64,000 nucleotides of DNA from positions 1-64,000 of the forward strand of contig AP024096.1 in assembly GCA_015099395.1 (NCBI GenBank). Direction: 5' to 3'. How positions within the stretch are numbered: position 1 is the first letter of the stretch; each line of letters begins with the position of its first letter. Under the pieces are notes generated by a model. It worked only from the letters and a program-made list of their open reading frames with translations, did no database searches and had not been told where the DNA came from. Below, one piece after another: positions 35,516 through 46,119 of this stretch. The translations under genes were made by a program, and so were the position numbers. The DNA is from Ktedonobacteria bacterium brp13. GTDB taxonomy: Bacteria > Chloroflexota > Ktedonobacteria > Ktedonobacterales > Ktedonobacteraceae.

Positions 35516-35627
35516 GAAGATAAGTGGAATTGAAAACAATTGCCACTTATCTCCTAATATGTGGCTTTGACCCTCGCTTCCTCTGTCATTTTTCAGGGTA
35601 ACGAGGGTCAATTCCACATATTTTACC
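35516..35627. mobile_element. About 112-bp two-hairpin insert in the IS701 gene
   Basis: Two adjacent stem-loops: 35519-35551 (GATAAGTGG with CCACTTATC) and 35556-35622 (21-bp arms with two mismatches). It interrupts the frame between GVFL and YVTALGH. It looks like a REP/MITE-type passenger; exact limits are uncertain by a few bases. Confidence 0.65.
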
Positions 35628-36252
35628 TACGTGACAGCCCTGGGACACGCGCTCATCGATTATGCCTTGTACGTACCAGCGGACTGGTGCACTGACGCCG
35701 CTCGCAGGCAGGCGGCTCATCTCCCCGAAACCGTCCGTTTTCAGACGAAACCCCAGTTGGCCCAGCACCTGGTTCAACGGGCACTGTCCGCCTCGTTGCC
35801 GATGAGTTGGGTCGTCGCCGATACGGTGTATGGACACAACACCGACTTGCGACTCTGGCTGGAAGAACAGGGCTTTTCCTCCGCGCTGGCCGTTCCTGCC
35901 AATGAAGTTGTCTGTGTGGAAACGGCTCAAGGATATCGGATATGCGAGGTGGCGAGCATCGAGCGACAGAGGCCAGGCGCAACCCTGGATTGGCAACGAT
36001 TGAGTATGAGTCAAGGAACCAAAGGCGAAAGGCTCTTTGATTGGGCCATCGTGCCACACGTCTATCGTGGTATCGTCGACGGATGCCACTTCGTCGTAAT
36101 CCGCCGTTGCCTCGACGATCCTCGCGAAATAGCCTATTACCTGGTCGTCGCTCCGCCTGGGACCGCCTTGCACATGATGGTTCTGGCCATCGGTGCACGC
36201 TGGTGGATCGAGGTGGATCTTGAAAATGCCAAAGATCTTGGGCTCGATCACT

Positions 36253-38933
36253 GTGCGCCACGTTGCACGATAACCGCTTAGCGGAAAACGTGCCACTCAC
36301 AACAGAAAGTGAGGAGAAGGATTGAACCAAATTGCAGGGAGTAGTTCCCTGCCGGAGGAAACGGTCACACCTCCGAGGCTAAGACTACTGCATGCGTCTG
36401 GTGCAGATACACCAGGGGTATGAAGCCAGTTAAAGTCGTAGCCCAAGTAGCCTACGTTCTGTCTCGACAGGATATGGCGAAAGTGGCGCGGGCCGTCAGT
36501 AGCTCTCATGGTGACGAGAGGAATCCCTGTCTGAAGCTTCGTCAAGGCCCATTCTCCGAAAGGAGTGCCCGGCAACGGGAGTCTGGTGTTGACTCTTCGT
36601 AGTGGTTGGAGAGCCAACGACATGCCTGAAAGCACATGTCAGAGACGAGGACAATTGATCGTTACACTCGTATCATACCGACCGAAGTATAGGGGACACC
36701 TAAAAGATGCAAAACAAGACGAGGTTCAATTCAACGTGGGAACGGGTGCACGAAGAGGAGTATCTGCTCCAATGACACGTGTGCCCGGACAGCAGCCCGT
36801 AGTAGCGTTGAAATAGGATAACACCTATGGAGCGAAGGGGCATAGTCAATCGAAAGGAAACAAGACTTCACTTTCAGTCGAATATCAATGAAAAACAGCT
36901 AATTCATGGAGCAACTCTGTTGGAAAGGAGAAAACGATGAAGGTTCACAGACTGAAGGTGGAAACGGAAGCACAATTCCAACACGTCCAAGACCAGATGT
37001 ATCAGGAAGCCAGGAACGGGAAACGGAATTTCTACGGACTCCTCGAACTGGCGACCAATCCGGTGACGATCATGACTGCCATCCATCGAGTAAAAGCCAA
37101 CAAAGGGCGCAATACTCCTGGCAGTGATGGGAAACGGATGAGAGATATCTTGTGCATGGACTACGATGAGGTCATTCAACTGGTACAGCAGACCGTACTG
37201 GATTACCATCCAACCCCTGTACGTAGGGTCTGGATTGATAAACCAGGGAAGAAAGAAAAGCGGCCTCTGGGCATTCCATCGATTCTCGATCGGATTGTTC
37301 AAGAGATCGTGCGATTGGTGATTGAACCTGTTCTTGAAGCTCAATTCTTTGACCATAGCTACGGATTCCGGCCCATGCGCGACGCTACCCATGCGATTGC
37401 CAGAGTACAATATATCCTCTGGCAAGCCAAATGTACCTATGCGGTAGAAGGGGATATCCGGGCATTCTTCGATCACGTGAATCACAACCTGTTACTCAAC
37501 AAGTTGTGGAAAATGGGCATTCGGGATAAACGTATTCTGATGCTCATCAAAAAGATGCTCAAAACGGGTATCTTTCAGGAAATTGAAGAAAATCCCCTTG
37601 GTACCCCTCAAGGCGGGATTATCAGCCCAATACTGGCAAACATATACTTGCATGAATTTGACAAGTATATCGCCGAACAATGGGAAGAGCATCCAAAACA
37701 AGCATGCTACGCGCAGAAACGGTCAGCCTACTCTGCGATGAAGATACAAGGATATCCACGGTATTACCTGATCCGGTATGCCGATGATTGGGTCATCCTG
37801 ACACATAGCAGGGAAAATGCCCAAAAGATCAAAGAACTGGCAAAACAGTTCCTCGAACGGAATGGACGGCTTGAACTATCCGAAGAAAAGACCTTCATTA
37901 CTGATGTGAGAACGTCATACTCGACCTTTCTCGGTGTAGAAACAAGGGTACGGCCCTCACGGAAAGGAAAAGGATTTGTGACCTACTCGCGCCCGTCAAG
38001 GAAAGCCCTTTCTGGCGCAATCCAGTCTCTGAAAAAGCAAGCTGAACGAATACAGCGAGCATCTCACAGAGACCAAATCATTCAAGAGATGCTGCGATAC
38101 AACTCGATCGCAGTGGGCATCGGCAACTATTGGAGCATGACTTCAGCAGTGAGCAGATGTGGATCAAAAGTAGACCACAAACTTTGGTACAAATTGGATA
38201 AGATCTTCAGGAAACTCACAGGTTCACAATTAGGAGAATACCAGAAGCGAAAAATCGAGGCAGAGAAAACCAGCAATCTTCCAGTGAGGCATACGGGACA
38301 CAAAACACGTGTGTACTTCCTGGAGTTTGAAGGATGCACTATCGGACTCACCCATGTCGGCTTCAGTACCTATGAGGCACCGCCTCCCAAAAACCCGAAG
38401 GAAACACCTTTTACCAAAGAAGGACGCACCCTCTGGGAGAAACGAACGGCACAGAAGCTTGCAAAGACGCGTCCCGATAGTATCACAATGCTCGACAATC
38501 TGACCGTCTGGTCCTCTGAGAAGAAACACAGGAGCGCTTCAATGGAGAAACGCAACTTTGAGTACTACATGAACCGTGGTTATGCACTCAACCGCGATAA
38601 ATGCCGATGCAAAGTCTGTGCCACTTCATTACTCCGAGGAAATCTCCAGACACACCATAAAAATCCTTTCCTCCCCCTTGACCAAATCAACAAGGTGAGA
38701 AATCTGGCAAGCCTATGTACGAGATGCCATGACCTGGTCCACCGCGACGAACCAAACCCATTCGTCAAAGGAACAAAGCCCTACACCAAATTGGAAGCTT
38801 ACCGCAAAGAAGTGAAGGATGTTTTCTCATTGACACATTCGATTGATGGAACGCCGTGTGACGGGAAACTGTCATGCACGGTGTGAAACGGGGGAAAAGA
38901 GAGCGATCGCCTCAAACTCTTACCTATCGTTAT
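36253..38933 (+). mobile_element. Group II intron inserted in the IS701 transposase gene
   Basis: The 5' end GTGCG follows exon ..GATCACT. A domain V with GGGAAACTGTCATGCACGG and a domain VI stem lie before the 3' end ..CGTTAT at 38933. Joining 36252 to 38934 rebuilds codon TAT and the transposase frame ([11 protein letters not shown]), which fixes both splice sites. Length 2681 bp with a structured 680-base 5' part before the maturase gene. Confidence 0.9.
36937..38886 (+). CDS. ltrA: Group II intron reverse transcriptase/maturase with HNH endonuclease
   Basis: 649 residues. RT domain with [45 protein letters not shown] and the catalytic YADDWVI near 280, then the X/maturase thumb (GIGNYWSM), then a C-terminal HNH nuclease with CKVC..HHKNPF..CTRCHD near 590-635. 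RBS GGAAAGGAG precedes ATG 36937. The reading frame runs into intron domain V (stop at 38884-38886), whereas most intron ORFs stop before it. It supports splicing and target-primed reverse transcription. Confidence 0.93.
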   Translation: MKVHRLKVETEAQFQHVQDQMYQEARNGKRNFYGLLELATNPVTIMTAIHRVKANKGRNTPGSDGKRMRDILCMDYDEVIQLVQQTVLDYHPTPVRRVWIDKPGKKEKRPLGIPSILDRIVQEIVRLVIEPVLEAQFFDHSYGFRPMRDATHAIARVQYILWQAKCTYAVEGDIRAFFDHVNHNLLLNKLWKMGIRDKRILMLIKKMLKTGIFQEIEENPLGTPQGGIISPILANIYLHEFDKYIAEQWEEHPKQACYAQKRSAYSAMKIQGYPRYYLIRYADDWVILTHSRENAQKIKELAKQFLERNGRLELSEEKTFITDVRTSYSTFLGVETRVRPSRKGKGFVTYSRPSRKALSGAIQSLKKQAERIQRASHRDQIIQEMLRYNSIAVGIGNYWSMTSAVSRCGSKVDHKLWYKLDKIFRKLTGSQLGEYQKRKIEAEKTSNLPVRHTGHKTRVYFLEFEGCTIGLTHVGFSTYEAPPPKNPKETPFTKEGRTLWEKRTAQKLAKTRPDSITMLDNLTVWSSEKKHRSASMEKRNFEYYMNRGYALNRDKCRCKVCATSLLRGNLQTHHKNPFLPLDQINKVRNLASLCTRCHDLVHRDEPNPFVKGTKPYTKLEAYRKEVKDVFSLTHSIDGTPCDGKLSCTV

Positions 38934-39291
38934 ATGAGGTACGGAGCTACATTGGCTGGTATCGCCATATCACGCTGGTCATGCTGGCTCTGGCGTTTTT
39001 GACGAGCGTTACCCTCACGGCAAACTCCCTTTCCACCACCGTGCAGGCTCCCTCGCAATGGCCTACCGAAGATGCCATACCCACAGAATCCACTGACCTC
39101 TGCCCGCTCTCGGTGCCTGAAGCGCGCCATCTGCTCGCACGTCTCTTGTTTCCTTTTCCCTGTAGTGTTCCTCTGGTCATAGCCTGGTCGGCATGGAGGC
39201 GCCGGCATCAACGACGGGCCAGTTTTTTCCATACCCGCCGCCGGGTAAAGGCTGGCTAGTCTGCCTGGTTTTCTTTGTTTTCACTGTCCCT

Positions 39292-39339
39292 GCTAATCTC
39301 CGGGGAAAGATCCCCGCTGATCTCTGGGGAAAGATCCCC
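39292..39339. repeat. Two 24-bp tandem repeats with small dyads
   Basis: Each unit contains GGGGAAAGATCCCC, a small self-complementary segment; the units differ at two positions. They follow the IS701 stop by 32 bp. Confidence 0.75.
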
Positions 39340-39375
39340 GCAACTACCCAGCGTCTCTCTCGTTTTTTTCTTGTT

Positions 39376-39691
39376 GGAGGGTCGAAAGTAATTCATTTGT
39401 AGAGTTCCTTAATTGATAGATTTGGCACAGAGAAATGATCGTTTGAAGCAAAAAGAGAACAACTTCTTGTATGCTGCGAATGAATCACTTCTAAAAGAGC
39501 TTTGAGAACTGGAATGATGCAAAAATAGCATGGTCAGGAAGGACTGATCAAACCCAAAAAGGAGCTTATCTCTGGAAAATGGGATGAGATTCGAGAAATG
39601 AATTAGTTTCGACAGTATGGATGTAAAAAATCGTGCATCAATAGTGATAAGCCAGGAAATTATTCTAGTTATGAATTACTTTCGACCCTCC
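39376..39691. mobile_element. 316-bp MITE-like element
   Basis: Perfect 21-bp terminal inverted repeats at 39376-39396 and 39671-39691 (core GGGTCGAAAGTAATTCAT). The interior is AT-rich and has no open frame over about 60 codons, unlike its neighbours. No clear target duplication. Confidence 0.75.
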
Positions 39692-40132
39692 TCCTGCGGA
39701 TCGTGGCCTCTGTAACCGAGCGCCTCTCATAAATCGTGAAGGTCTTATTCATCATTATACCTGAGCAATGCCTTTTTTTGAAGCTCTGAGAGGGTTAATA
39801 TGGGGTCTGTGGTGCAATGGAACGAAAAAGTGGTTTAGGGAAAAGCGTTAAAACAGGCATAAACAGCACATGCTTTCTATCTTTTTGCTTGCCTTGCCTC
39901 TATGTGAGTGTCTGTGTCTGTTTTGGCCCTTGAGTATTAACGGACCGGAATACTCAAGGGCCATTCTTGACTTTTTGAGAAAGGCCCATCCGTTGAACCG
40001 GGAGGCTTTGAGCAGATTGCAACGGGATGGAGACACCACCATCTCATCCTGAACGGGATGAGTGGCATCGGTAGCTGATGGGCCAGTTTCTCTGTCCCTG
40101 CTCTCTTCCATCTCGTTGCGCAACCCGTGGGC
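39692..40132. other. Non-coding region with a hairpin
   Basis: No gene seen. GGCCCTTGAGTATT at 39925-39938 pairs perfectly with 39949-39962 (10-base loop). Near 40110 ATCTCGTTGCGCAACCCGTG resembles a diverged end of the 15798/58250 IS. Confidence 0.55.
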
Positions 40133-41188
40133 TCAACGAGGACAGGCCAGCGCAGGACGGTTCCTGGTGAAAAAGGCTTGCGCTCGCTCTTGTTCATAAG
40201 CAAGTGTAGCAGACCAATGACCACCTTGCATTTCGACATGGCGTACCCGCAGAACAAGTATTCGTTTCGCACCAATACATTGTTGTCTCAGTGCCATAGG
40301 CAAACTGCTCACCTCTATAACATCTGCGAAGCCGGCCACACAAAGTGCCACCTGTGCCGCATAGTTTGGGATCAGCAGTGCCGCCTGGTGCGTTTCTAAG
40401 ATATTGCCGATGGCTTCAAAAGCACCATTTCCCACGTAGTCGGGCAGCAAGATGAAGCCACCCGGAGCCATCGCATCAGGAAGAAATGGCACCAGGAACC
40501 CTGGCTTCCCACCGCGATGATTCACGGCACCATGTCCATCGTGATCTACTGTACACAAGAAACAAAGCACCTGTTGCCTGATGAAGGCGGCAATTTCCTC
40601 TGTCAAACCGTGCTGGCTTTTCCCAAGGTGCTGGAGAGGTCGCCTGTCCTGAGTGGATACAGCTGGACTGGCGGCCGTCAGACCAGCAATACGGGTGCGA
40701 ATATATTTGCTACAGTGGAAAAACGCTTGCCGGACATGCAGAAGGATTCGAAGCTTCTGTTCTCGGCGCAAGATAGGGAACAAAAGCAGCGGGCCAGCGG
40801 GAACAAGTCTCGCCTCGCCCTGGACACATAGTCGCTCATGACTGGCATGGTTTATGAAGATTACACCGAGGTGAGCGGGTTTTCCAGCAGATTGACACGT
40901 ATGCAGGGCTGCTCTCATGGGTGTGTAATCAGTGGAGTGGTTCAATTCAATGAGACAGGTGTGCTGATCGAGTACCCGCGCAAAGCCAGGTCTCTCCATC
41001 GCCAGCCATCCATGAATTTCCTGATCTGTTCCCAGGCCCGTGATCACACAAAATGACTGTTGAGCTAGGAACTCCTGCGCCTGTTCGCTGAGAGAAGATT
41101 TCTTTTTCTTATCGAAGGCCGCTCCACTCTCATGGGTTCCCCATCGGGTTCGTGCCTGGTCCTGGCCAGGAGGGAGGATATTTTGCAT
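40133..41188 (-). CDS. Pyridoxamine 5'-phosphate oxidase-like flavin-binding protein
   Basis: 351 residues. The C-terminal half has a split-barrel pattern of PPOX-like proteins (VLCFLCTVDHDGHGAVNHRGGKPGFL, LLPDYVGNGAFEAIGNI, ALLIPNY), which usually bind FMN or F420. The N-terminal half (FCVITGLGTDQEIHGWLA) looks like a second, more degenerate barrel. Specific substrate unknown; cytoplasmic, no signal peptide. Start ATG 41188 has ACGAGG upstream; the frame extends 18 codons further. It stands alone between mobile remnants. Confidence 0.7.
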   Translation of the reverse strand: MQNILPPGQDQARTRWGTHESGAAFDKKKKSSLSEQAQEFLAQQSFCVITGLGTDQEIHGWLAMERPGFARVLDQHTCLIELNHSTDYTPMRAALHTCQSAGKPAHLGVIFINHASHERLCVQGEARLVPAGPLLLFPILRREQKLRILLHVRQAFFHCSKYIRTRIAGLTAASPAVSTQDRRPLQHLGKSQHGLTEEIAAFIRQQVLCFLCTVDHDGHGAVNHRGGKPGFLVPFLPDAMAPGGFILLPDYVGNGAFEAIGNILETHQAALLIPNYAAQVALCVAGFADVIEVSSLPMALRQQCIGAKRILVLRVRHVEMQGGHWSATLAYEQERAQAFFTRNRPALACPR

Positions 41189-41557
41189 TGTGCATCCTCG
41201 TTTCTTCGCGTTTCTCGCTGTGCGGTCTCGCCTCAAAAGCATTTCCGAACAACCATTCCTATTGTATGCAGGGCAAGCATATCTGGTCGTTCAGAATACG
41301 CTGTGCTTCACAAGTTGGAAATTGGGCGGGGCACCTGCTTTTCCCCCTTTTCGCTATTGCCTTCCAACTGGCATCAATTTCACAACCATTGTATACCGCA
41401 AGGCTCCTCAGTGCCCTCAATTAGAGTATAAAATGACCATATTTACCCATATCATGGTGGTGAAAAGGCTCTCAGGCCAAATTGGGGTCCCGACATAATT
41501 TCCCCGATAGATTCCGCTAAGGACCAGCAAGCTCTGAAGAAGCCATGATTTTTTTCG

Positions 41558-42133
41558 TTAAGCTCCAGATCCTGGTGTGTTCTTGGTTCCCCTAACGTAG
41601 CGGAAGAACGTTGAGCGAGAGATTTCAAGCATGGAACAAATTTCAGTAATAGAATGCTTCGAGTCGTGATAGAGATGCCGGACCAGGGCAACCTCCCCAT
41701 CAGTGGTTTTTCTCGGCCTACCACCGACACGCCCCCTGGCCTTGGCTGCGGCTAACCCTACCTTGGTCCTCTCACGGATCAGATCTCGTTCAAATTCGGC
41801 CAATGCGCCCATCAGGTGAAAAATGAGCTTGCCGCCTGGTGTCGTCGTATCAATGTTCTCTGTCAGGCTGATAAAATCCACGCCGCGTTCTTGGAGGAGA
41901 CCCAGCGTCTCGATAAGATCTTTGAGGGAGCGCCCAAGTCGATCAAGCTTCCACACCACAAAGGTATCTCCTGGTCGAACATATGCGAGAACTTCATCCA
42001 GCCCCTTGCGTTCAAATTTGACCCCTGTCATCACGTCGTGAAAGAGCTTCTCACACCCTGCCTCCTGGAGGGTATCCACCTGTAATCCCTCGTTCTGCTC
42101 CTGTTTTGAGACACGAATATACCCGATCTTCAT
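41558..42133 (-). CDS. Serine recombinase (resolvase/invertase family)
   Basis: 191 residues. Catalytic domain with YIRVSKQEQ (nucleophile Ser9), VVWKLDRLGRSL, and LMGALAEFERDLIRERT helix E, then a C-terminal HTH (SITEICSMLEISRSTFFRYV). Typical of Tn3/Tn5053-type resolvases that resolve cointegrates. It lies 1.8 kb from the decayed second tnsBC pair and on the same strand, so it could have been that element's resolvase. The 42134-42300 leader would hold its res site. Confidence 0.9.
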   Translation of the reverse strand: MKIGYIRVSKQEQNEGLQVDTLQEAGCEKLFHDVMTGVKFERKGLDEVLAYVRPGDTFVVWKLDRLGRSLKDLIETLGLLQERGVDFISLTENIDTTTPGGKLIFHLMGALAEFERDLIRERTKVGLAAAKARGRVGGRPRKTTDGEVALVRHLYHDSKHSITEICSMLEISRSTFFRYVRGTKNTPGSGA

Positions 42134-42429
42134 AGAACCTCTGCAGTTAGTGTCACTTACTCATCTCATCGTGTAGAAGTTGAGACTTTGATTATGGCAC
42201 GTTTTTTGACACTCTTCAAATCATGGTGCTCACGCTCGTGGAGACGATATGCTTCTCCAGTAGAAAAACTGAACAGAAAGGGTCAGCATACGGCCGATTG
42301 TGAAACAATGAAATCTTGAGTAGAACATGAGAGGAGGAAGCCAAACAACCGGCAGCAGACGCCGTGATTGCTGCCCTCCTCCTTACAGATGAGTACCATC
42401 CCCGCAACTCTGTGCTGGGTAGATTGTCA
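42134..42429. promoter_or_regulatory. Leader of the serine recombinase, possible res site
   Basis: Non-coding. Short dyads such as AGTGTCACTTACT near 42149 fit resolvase sites, but I could not define three subsites. Confidence 0.3.
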
Positions 42430-43275
42430 TCAGAAGCGTGGTGGTCCCTGATGAATACGTTGACGGACCTGCCCAAGCGTGTGACGAGGGTAGAAGTGTT
42501 CAAGCCACCAAGTAGCACCTGCCTCAGCAAATGAGGCGACGTGTGCCGCATCCTGCGCTTTGTCGATCCCGCTCGTCAGTCCAAAGGCAAGCGCTTCGAA
42601 CGAGTTTGTTTGCGTCCTCTGGGCATGGGTATAGCCAAGGATCTCACGGAAGTCTTCCGGCGTGAGGGAACGTTCAAGTATCTGGGGGAAGACTCCATCG
42701 AACTTCGCTGCGCGGCGAAAAGGCTTTTTGTGGGGCCAGTTGCCCGCGATCCAGATTGGGATGCGTGGTTGCTGAATGGGTTTGGGCAGAAATTGCACCC
42801 GCGAGAGCTGATAATGCTGTCCCTCGTAGCTGACCTCTTCACCACTCCAAAGCTGCGTCAGGACGTCGAGTCCCTCATCGAGCATCGCTCCGCGAACTCT
42901 CGCATCAGTGGTCTCGCCGAAGTCACGATATTCTCCGCTGCGGTCACTCCCCAGGCCAATACCAAGGATGAGACGCCCTCTTGAGAGTTGGTCGAGTGTG
43001 ACGGTTTCTCGTGCCAACTTCCAGGGACGGCGGCGTGGCAACGGAGTGACCATAGGTCCCAACTTAATGCGTTTGGTGCGCAGCGCAATGGCAGCCAGTT
43101 GGATCCAGGGATCAGCGACCACCAGCGGTTCTGGCGTTCCAGCCAGTTTGTAGTTGATGTGGTCCCAGAGGAAGAATCCATCCCAACCCGCTTCTTCGGC
43201 TTCATACGCCAACTCGGCGACAAGATGCGGATCACTGAATGGGCCAAATTGGGGTATATCGATGGCAAACTGCAT
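42430..43275 (-). CDS. LLM-class (luciferase-like) flavin-dependent oxidoreductase
   Basis: 281 residues of the F420/FMN-dependent luciferase fold: QFAIDIPQFGPFSDPHLVAE start, GWDGFFLWDH, LGPMVTPLPRRRPWKLARET, LILGIGLGS and PIWIAGNWPHKKPFRRAA. Complete. RBS AAAAGGAGC precedes ATG 43275. Substrate unknown. It precedes the serine recombinase gene on the same strand and could be transposon cargo. Confidence 0.88.
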   Translation of the reverse strand: MQFAIDIPQFGPFSDPHLVAELAYEAEEAGWDGFFLWDHINYKLAGTPEPLVVADPWIQLAAIALRTKRIKLGPMVTPLPRRRPWKLARETVTLDQLSRGRLILGIGLGSDRSGEYRDFGETTDARVRGAMLDEGLDVLTQLWSGEEVSYEGQHYQLSRVQFLPKPIQQPRIPIWIAGNWPHKKPFRRAAKFDGVFPQILERSLTPEDFREILGYTHAQRTQTNSFEALAFGLTSGIDKAQDAAHVASFAEAGATWWLEHFYPRHTLGQVRQRIHQGPPRF

Positions 43276-43294
43276 AGATGATGCTCCTTTTCAG

Positions 43295-43654
43295 TTAAAT
43301 AAGATGTTTGATAAGAGAGAGGGCTTGTGCTGTCTGGTTTTCATACCCTCCCGGTGCAGGTTCAGACGTTTCCAATTCAAATCCAGCCCATCGATATAAC
43401 TTGATCGCTTTATGGCTCCAGGTCATGGTCGGGATATACATGATACAATCTCCCTCTATCTCCACCATACGTCTTACTCCCTCTGCAATCATCGCTTTTC
43501 CTAAGCCTAATCCCTGGTAATGGGACTTGACAGAGACCCAACGCATAAAGGGATAACGACGGTTTCCTGTGTACCCCCACCAAGCAGTGAAGTTTGCGAC
43601 CTTTTCCCCATCTTCTTTTTGCAGAAAAATGGTCCTCCGTTTTACCTCATCCAA
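43295..43654 (-). pseudogene. GNAT acetyltransferase, N-terminally truncated
   Basis: About 119 residues with motif A QGLGLGKAMIAEGVRRM and the C-terminal half of a GNAT fold (AIKLYRWAGFELE). The 5' end meets the MITE-like element at 43674, so the first strand and helix are missing. A TTG or ATG near 43654 could give a short product. Confidence 0.65.
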
Positions 43655-43673
43655 GTAGGCCTAAAATGCGCGA

Positions 43674-43962
43674 AGCTGTCATGAAGTGCAAAGTGGATAA
43701 GCAATTTGATGATTTCCCGTGTCCGCCTTGATAATTGCTCGACATTGCTCTTTTTAACTGTTCTACCGCAGTATCAACACAGTAGTTTTACTGGTTCAAC
43801 TGGTACTAGATTTTTGTATCTAGTACCAGATTTCCCGTGCGAGTTCTTCTCACAGAAAAAGCCATTCAAGGCTGGATAGAAGAGGGCGGAAGAGGTCTCA
43901 TAATGAGACAAAAAAGGCTTGCCCAGAGGCTACTTTGCCCCTGGTGACAGCTTCGCGCATTT
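43674..43962. mobile_element. 289-bp MITE-like element with 18-bp inverted ends
   Basis: AAATGCGCGAAGCTGTCA at 43674-43691 and its inverse at 43945-43962. Inside are a 12-bp dyad (CTGGTACTAGAT, 43800-43829) and two GATTTCCCGTG repeats. It separates the GNAT remnant from the tnsC remnant. The same end sequence forms the hairpin at 60893-60952. Confidence 0.7.
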
Positions 43963-44161
43963 CACCCCATTCTGGTAAATATGGCTTAAACAGGTTCCAT
44001 TGCGCGTACTGTTTGGCAGACTCTGTTTTGCCCGTGCCAGGGGGGCCATAGCCCAAACCGACCACACGAGCCTGCCAACAGGCATCGCACATCTCCCCAA
44101 AACGACGAGAATTTTTCGTCGCCACAAAGCGTAGAGGATTGCCCTCATCCTGCTCAGTCAT
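43963..44161 (-). pseudogene. TnsC/TniB-like ATPase fragment
   Basis: About 66 residues from MTEQDEGN to LPEWGE with Walker A GPPGTGKTESAK. Start ATG 44161 overlaps the tnsB-like stop, as in the intact operon. The rest is replaced by the MITE-like element; the frame runs on to 43898 in element sequence. Confidence 0.8.
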
Positions 44162-45625
44162 TGATGTACCTCTTGAGTTTTGGCCGCGCTTCGACTGGCG
44201 CGGGTTCTGCCGCCACCGTTTTGGGCGCAGGCGGTGGAGCATAATGCATCTCTACATACCGATTGACCATGGCTTCTCGTGTGTTCAGTTCTGCTCGAAC
44301 CTGCTTGCGGCGGGTCGTTCGGGCCTGCTCAATCTCCTTCAAGGTGACTTTTCGGTCGCTCAGTTCGGCACAAATCGCCCGGCAGAGAAACCGATCCTGA
44401 TAGAACACATGGACCTCCCCCATGTCGGCAGGGTCGTATCGAATCAGAACCTCTTCTTTGACAAAGGATGCCAGGGTGATATCCATGTAGCGATGGTTCT
44501 GAAAATGAATGCCGTCTTGCTGCACCCGCCGGGTTTTGGCGACGGTTAAGAGCAACAAGTCGAGCCGTTCAAGAGAACTGGGCATCCGAGGGACAAATCC
44601 TCCGACTTCCCATCGATCCTTGGGGATGAACCCTGTTTCGCCATGGACCCGGTGATGGTAGTCTTCCAGCAACCACTTCCGAAAACGTTGCTCAAAGGTC
44701 GGTAAGGTGAGCGTTGCCTCCGCATCAGGATATCCCTTTGGAGAATATCCGGGCACATCTTGGAGAAACAACTGATCGGCACTACGGAAGAAGCGCTCTA
44801 CTTTCCCACGCCCGCGAGGGACTGCTATTTGGAAAAGACTAATTCCATGCCGATATCTGCTGCCACCTGTTCCATATGTTTACTGGTGAAATCGGAGCCG
44901 TGGTCGGTGTAGAAGACGCTGGGAATCCCACACGCTGACCAGCGGGGGTCGTCTTTGCGCCAGATGGCCTGGCGCAGGGTCAGAGCGGTGGTGAGAGCAG
45001 TCGCAGTCTGGAAACTGAGCCGATATCCCACAATTAAACGGCTGAAATCGTCTTCAATCGCCGTCAGGTAGGGTTTGGCCGGTTTGCCTTCTTCGTCCAG
45101 AAGCATCATATCCAAGGGGGTGTGATCGGCCTGCCACATGGCATTGGCATGGGTCGCTTCTCGTCGGTAGAGGAGATCAAACTCTTCTCGATAGGCAGCA
45201 GCTCCCTGGTGGGCAAGGGTAACGAAGGCAGGATCGATGCTTTTGATGATCAGGCGTACCCGCTCATAGTTGGGTGGTTTCCATCCCTGTTTTGTGGCAA
45301 TCTCAACCACCTGGCGGTGAATTGCTGCTGCTGAACGAGGAGGTGTCTGCAAGGCTAACCCTTCCACCAGGGTAATCGCCTGATCTGGCAGGGTGCGAGA
45401 TTTGCCTTTATCCTTTCGCTCCGTCGTTACGAGTCCAGCCAAACCTTGTTCTCGGTATCGTTTCACCCAGCGTTGCACCGCACTCTTTGAAAGCTGATGG
45501 GTACGAACAATCTGTGCTTGGGAGACTCCTTCTTCCAGAACCGGACGCAAGAGTTCAAAGCGAGTATAGGCTTCTGCTCGCTGCTCTTCGGAAAGCGAGG
45601 TGAGTGGAGCGGGTGCTTTCGCCAT
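44154..45625 (-). pseudogene. TnsB/TniA-like transposase with one frameshift
   Basis: About 490 residues, related to 20148-21734 but clearly diverged. HTH (QAQIVRTHQLSKSAVQRW), Asp in WQADHTPL, Asp in YTDHGSDF, then after FSK a missing A in a short A-run near 44831 causes TAG; restoring it gives AVPRGRGKVERFF with the catalytic Glu and the rest of the protein. A sequencing error is possible. RBS GGAGAGG precedes ATG 45625. Confidence 0.85.
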
Positions 45626-45699
45626 GATGGGTATCCTCTCCAATGGCAAGGCGTCGATCTCGTCTCTCCAAAGTATAGCTCATGACCCACTGAATTGTA

Positions 45700-46031
45700 C
45701 AGAAATTTCCCGCAGAATTTTGGGATTTACAACAGTCCAGCACCAACTGCCAGCGCCGATCCATGAGCGTCGCTTCGATCACCTCGTCATCGGACACCCC
45801 CGTGTACGCTTGCAGAATGATCGCCAGGGCGACTTGTGCAGGAGCGATGGGCGAATGCCCACACTTGCTTGGCCGGTAGAGATTCGCCAGTTCCTGTTGG
45901 AATGTTCTATCGAACAATTCGTGCCGATGGTAGCGGAGGAACACAAATAACTTGGCTCGTCGTATCCGTTGGACAATGTGTTCTTCTCGCTCGGAAAGTG
46001 CTACTGGAGGCTGCCAATCGAAAGGTTGCAT
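45700..46031 (-). pseudogene. IS1182-type transposase N-terminal fragment
   Basis: About 110 residues: FDWQPPVALSEREEHIV, SPIAPAQVALAIILQAYTG and DRRWQLVLDC, the start of an IS1182-like transposase. It ends where the tnsB-like leader begins. Confidence 0.75.
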
Positions 46032-46119
46032 GCATCTTCTCCTTGCTTTCATGAGAGGTTCAGGGTGAATGTCGGGTGCGTTCAGGCCGCTTTCCGTATG
46101 AATGGAACGAAAAACGACG

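Larger units (their letters stand above)
35003..39259 (+). pseudogene. IS701-family transposase in three pieces
   Basis: Pieces are 35003-35515, 35628-36252 and 38934-39259. Piece 1 has PVIVIDESGFPKRG and VQYCGATGQGENCQVGVFL. Piece 2 starts YVTALGHALIDYALYVP and contains VVADTVYG and ends LGLDH. Piece 3 resumes with [23 protein letters not shown]. The first gap is a 112-bp hairpin insert that adds a stop; the second is a group II intron that could be spliced. Because of the first insert the protein cannot be made whole even after splicing. Confidence 0.85.

Noticed and set aside
39301..39340. Intrinsic terminator after IS701
   Set aside because: GGGGAAAGATCCCC dyads are very short and lack a T-run; recorded as repeats only.
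40106..40135. End of a third copy of the 2348-bp IS
   Set aside because: Only about 20 bases are similar, with mismatches and no second end; mentioned as a possible diverged end.
44825..44840. A true stop codon ending the tnsB-like gene at 44825
   Set aside because: Adding one base in the A-run restores the conserved catalytic Glu and the whole C-terminus, so it is a frameshift or sequencing error and not a natural end.
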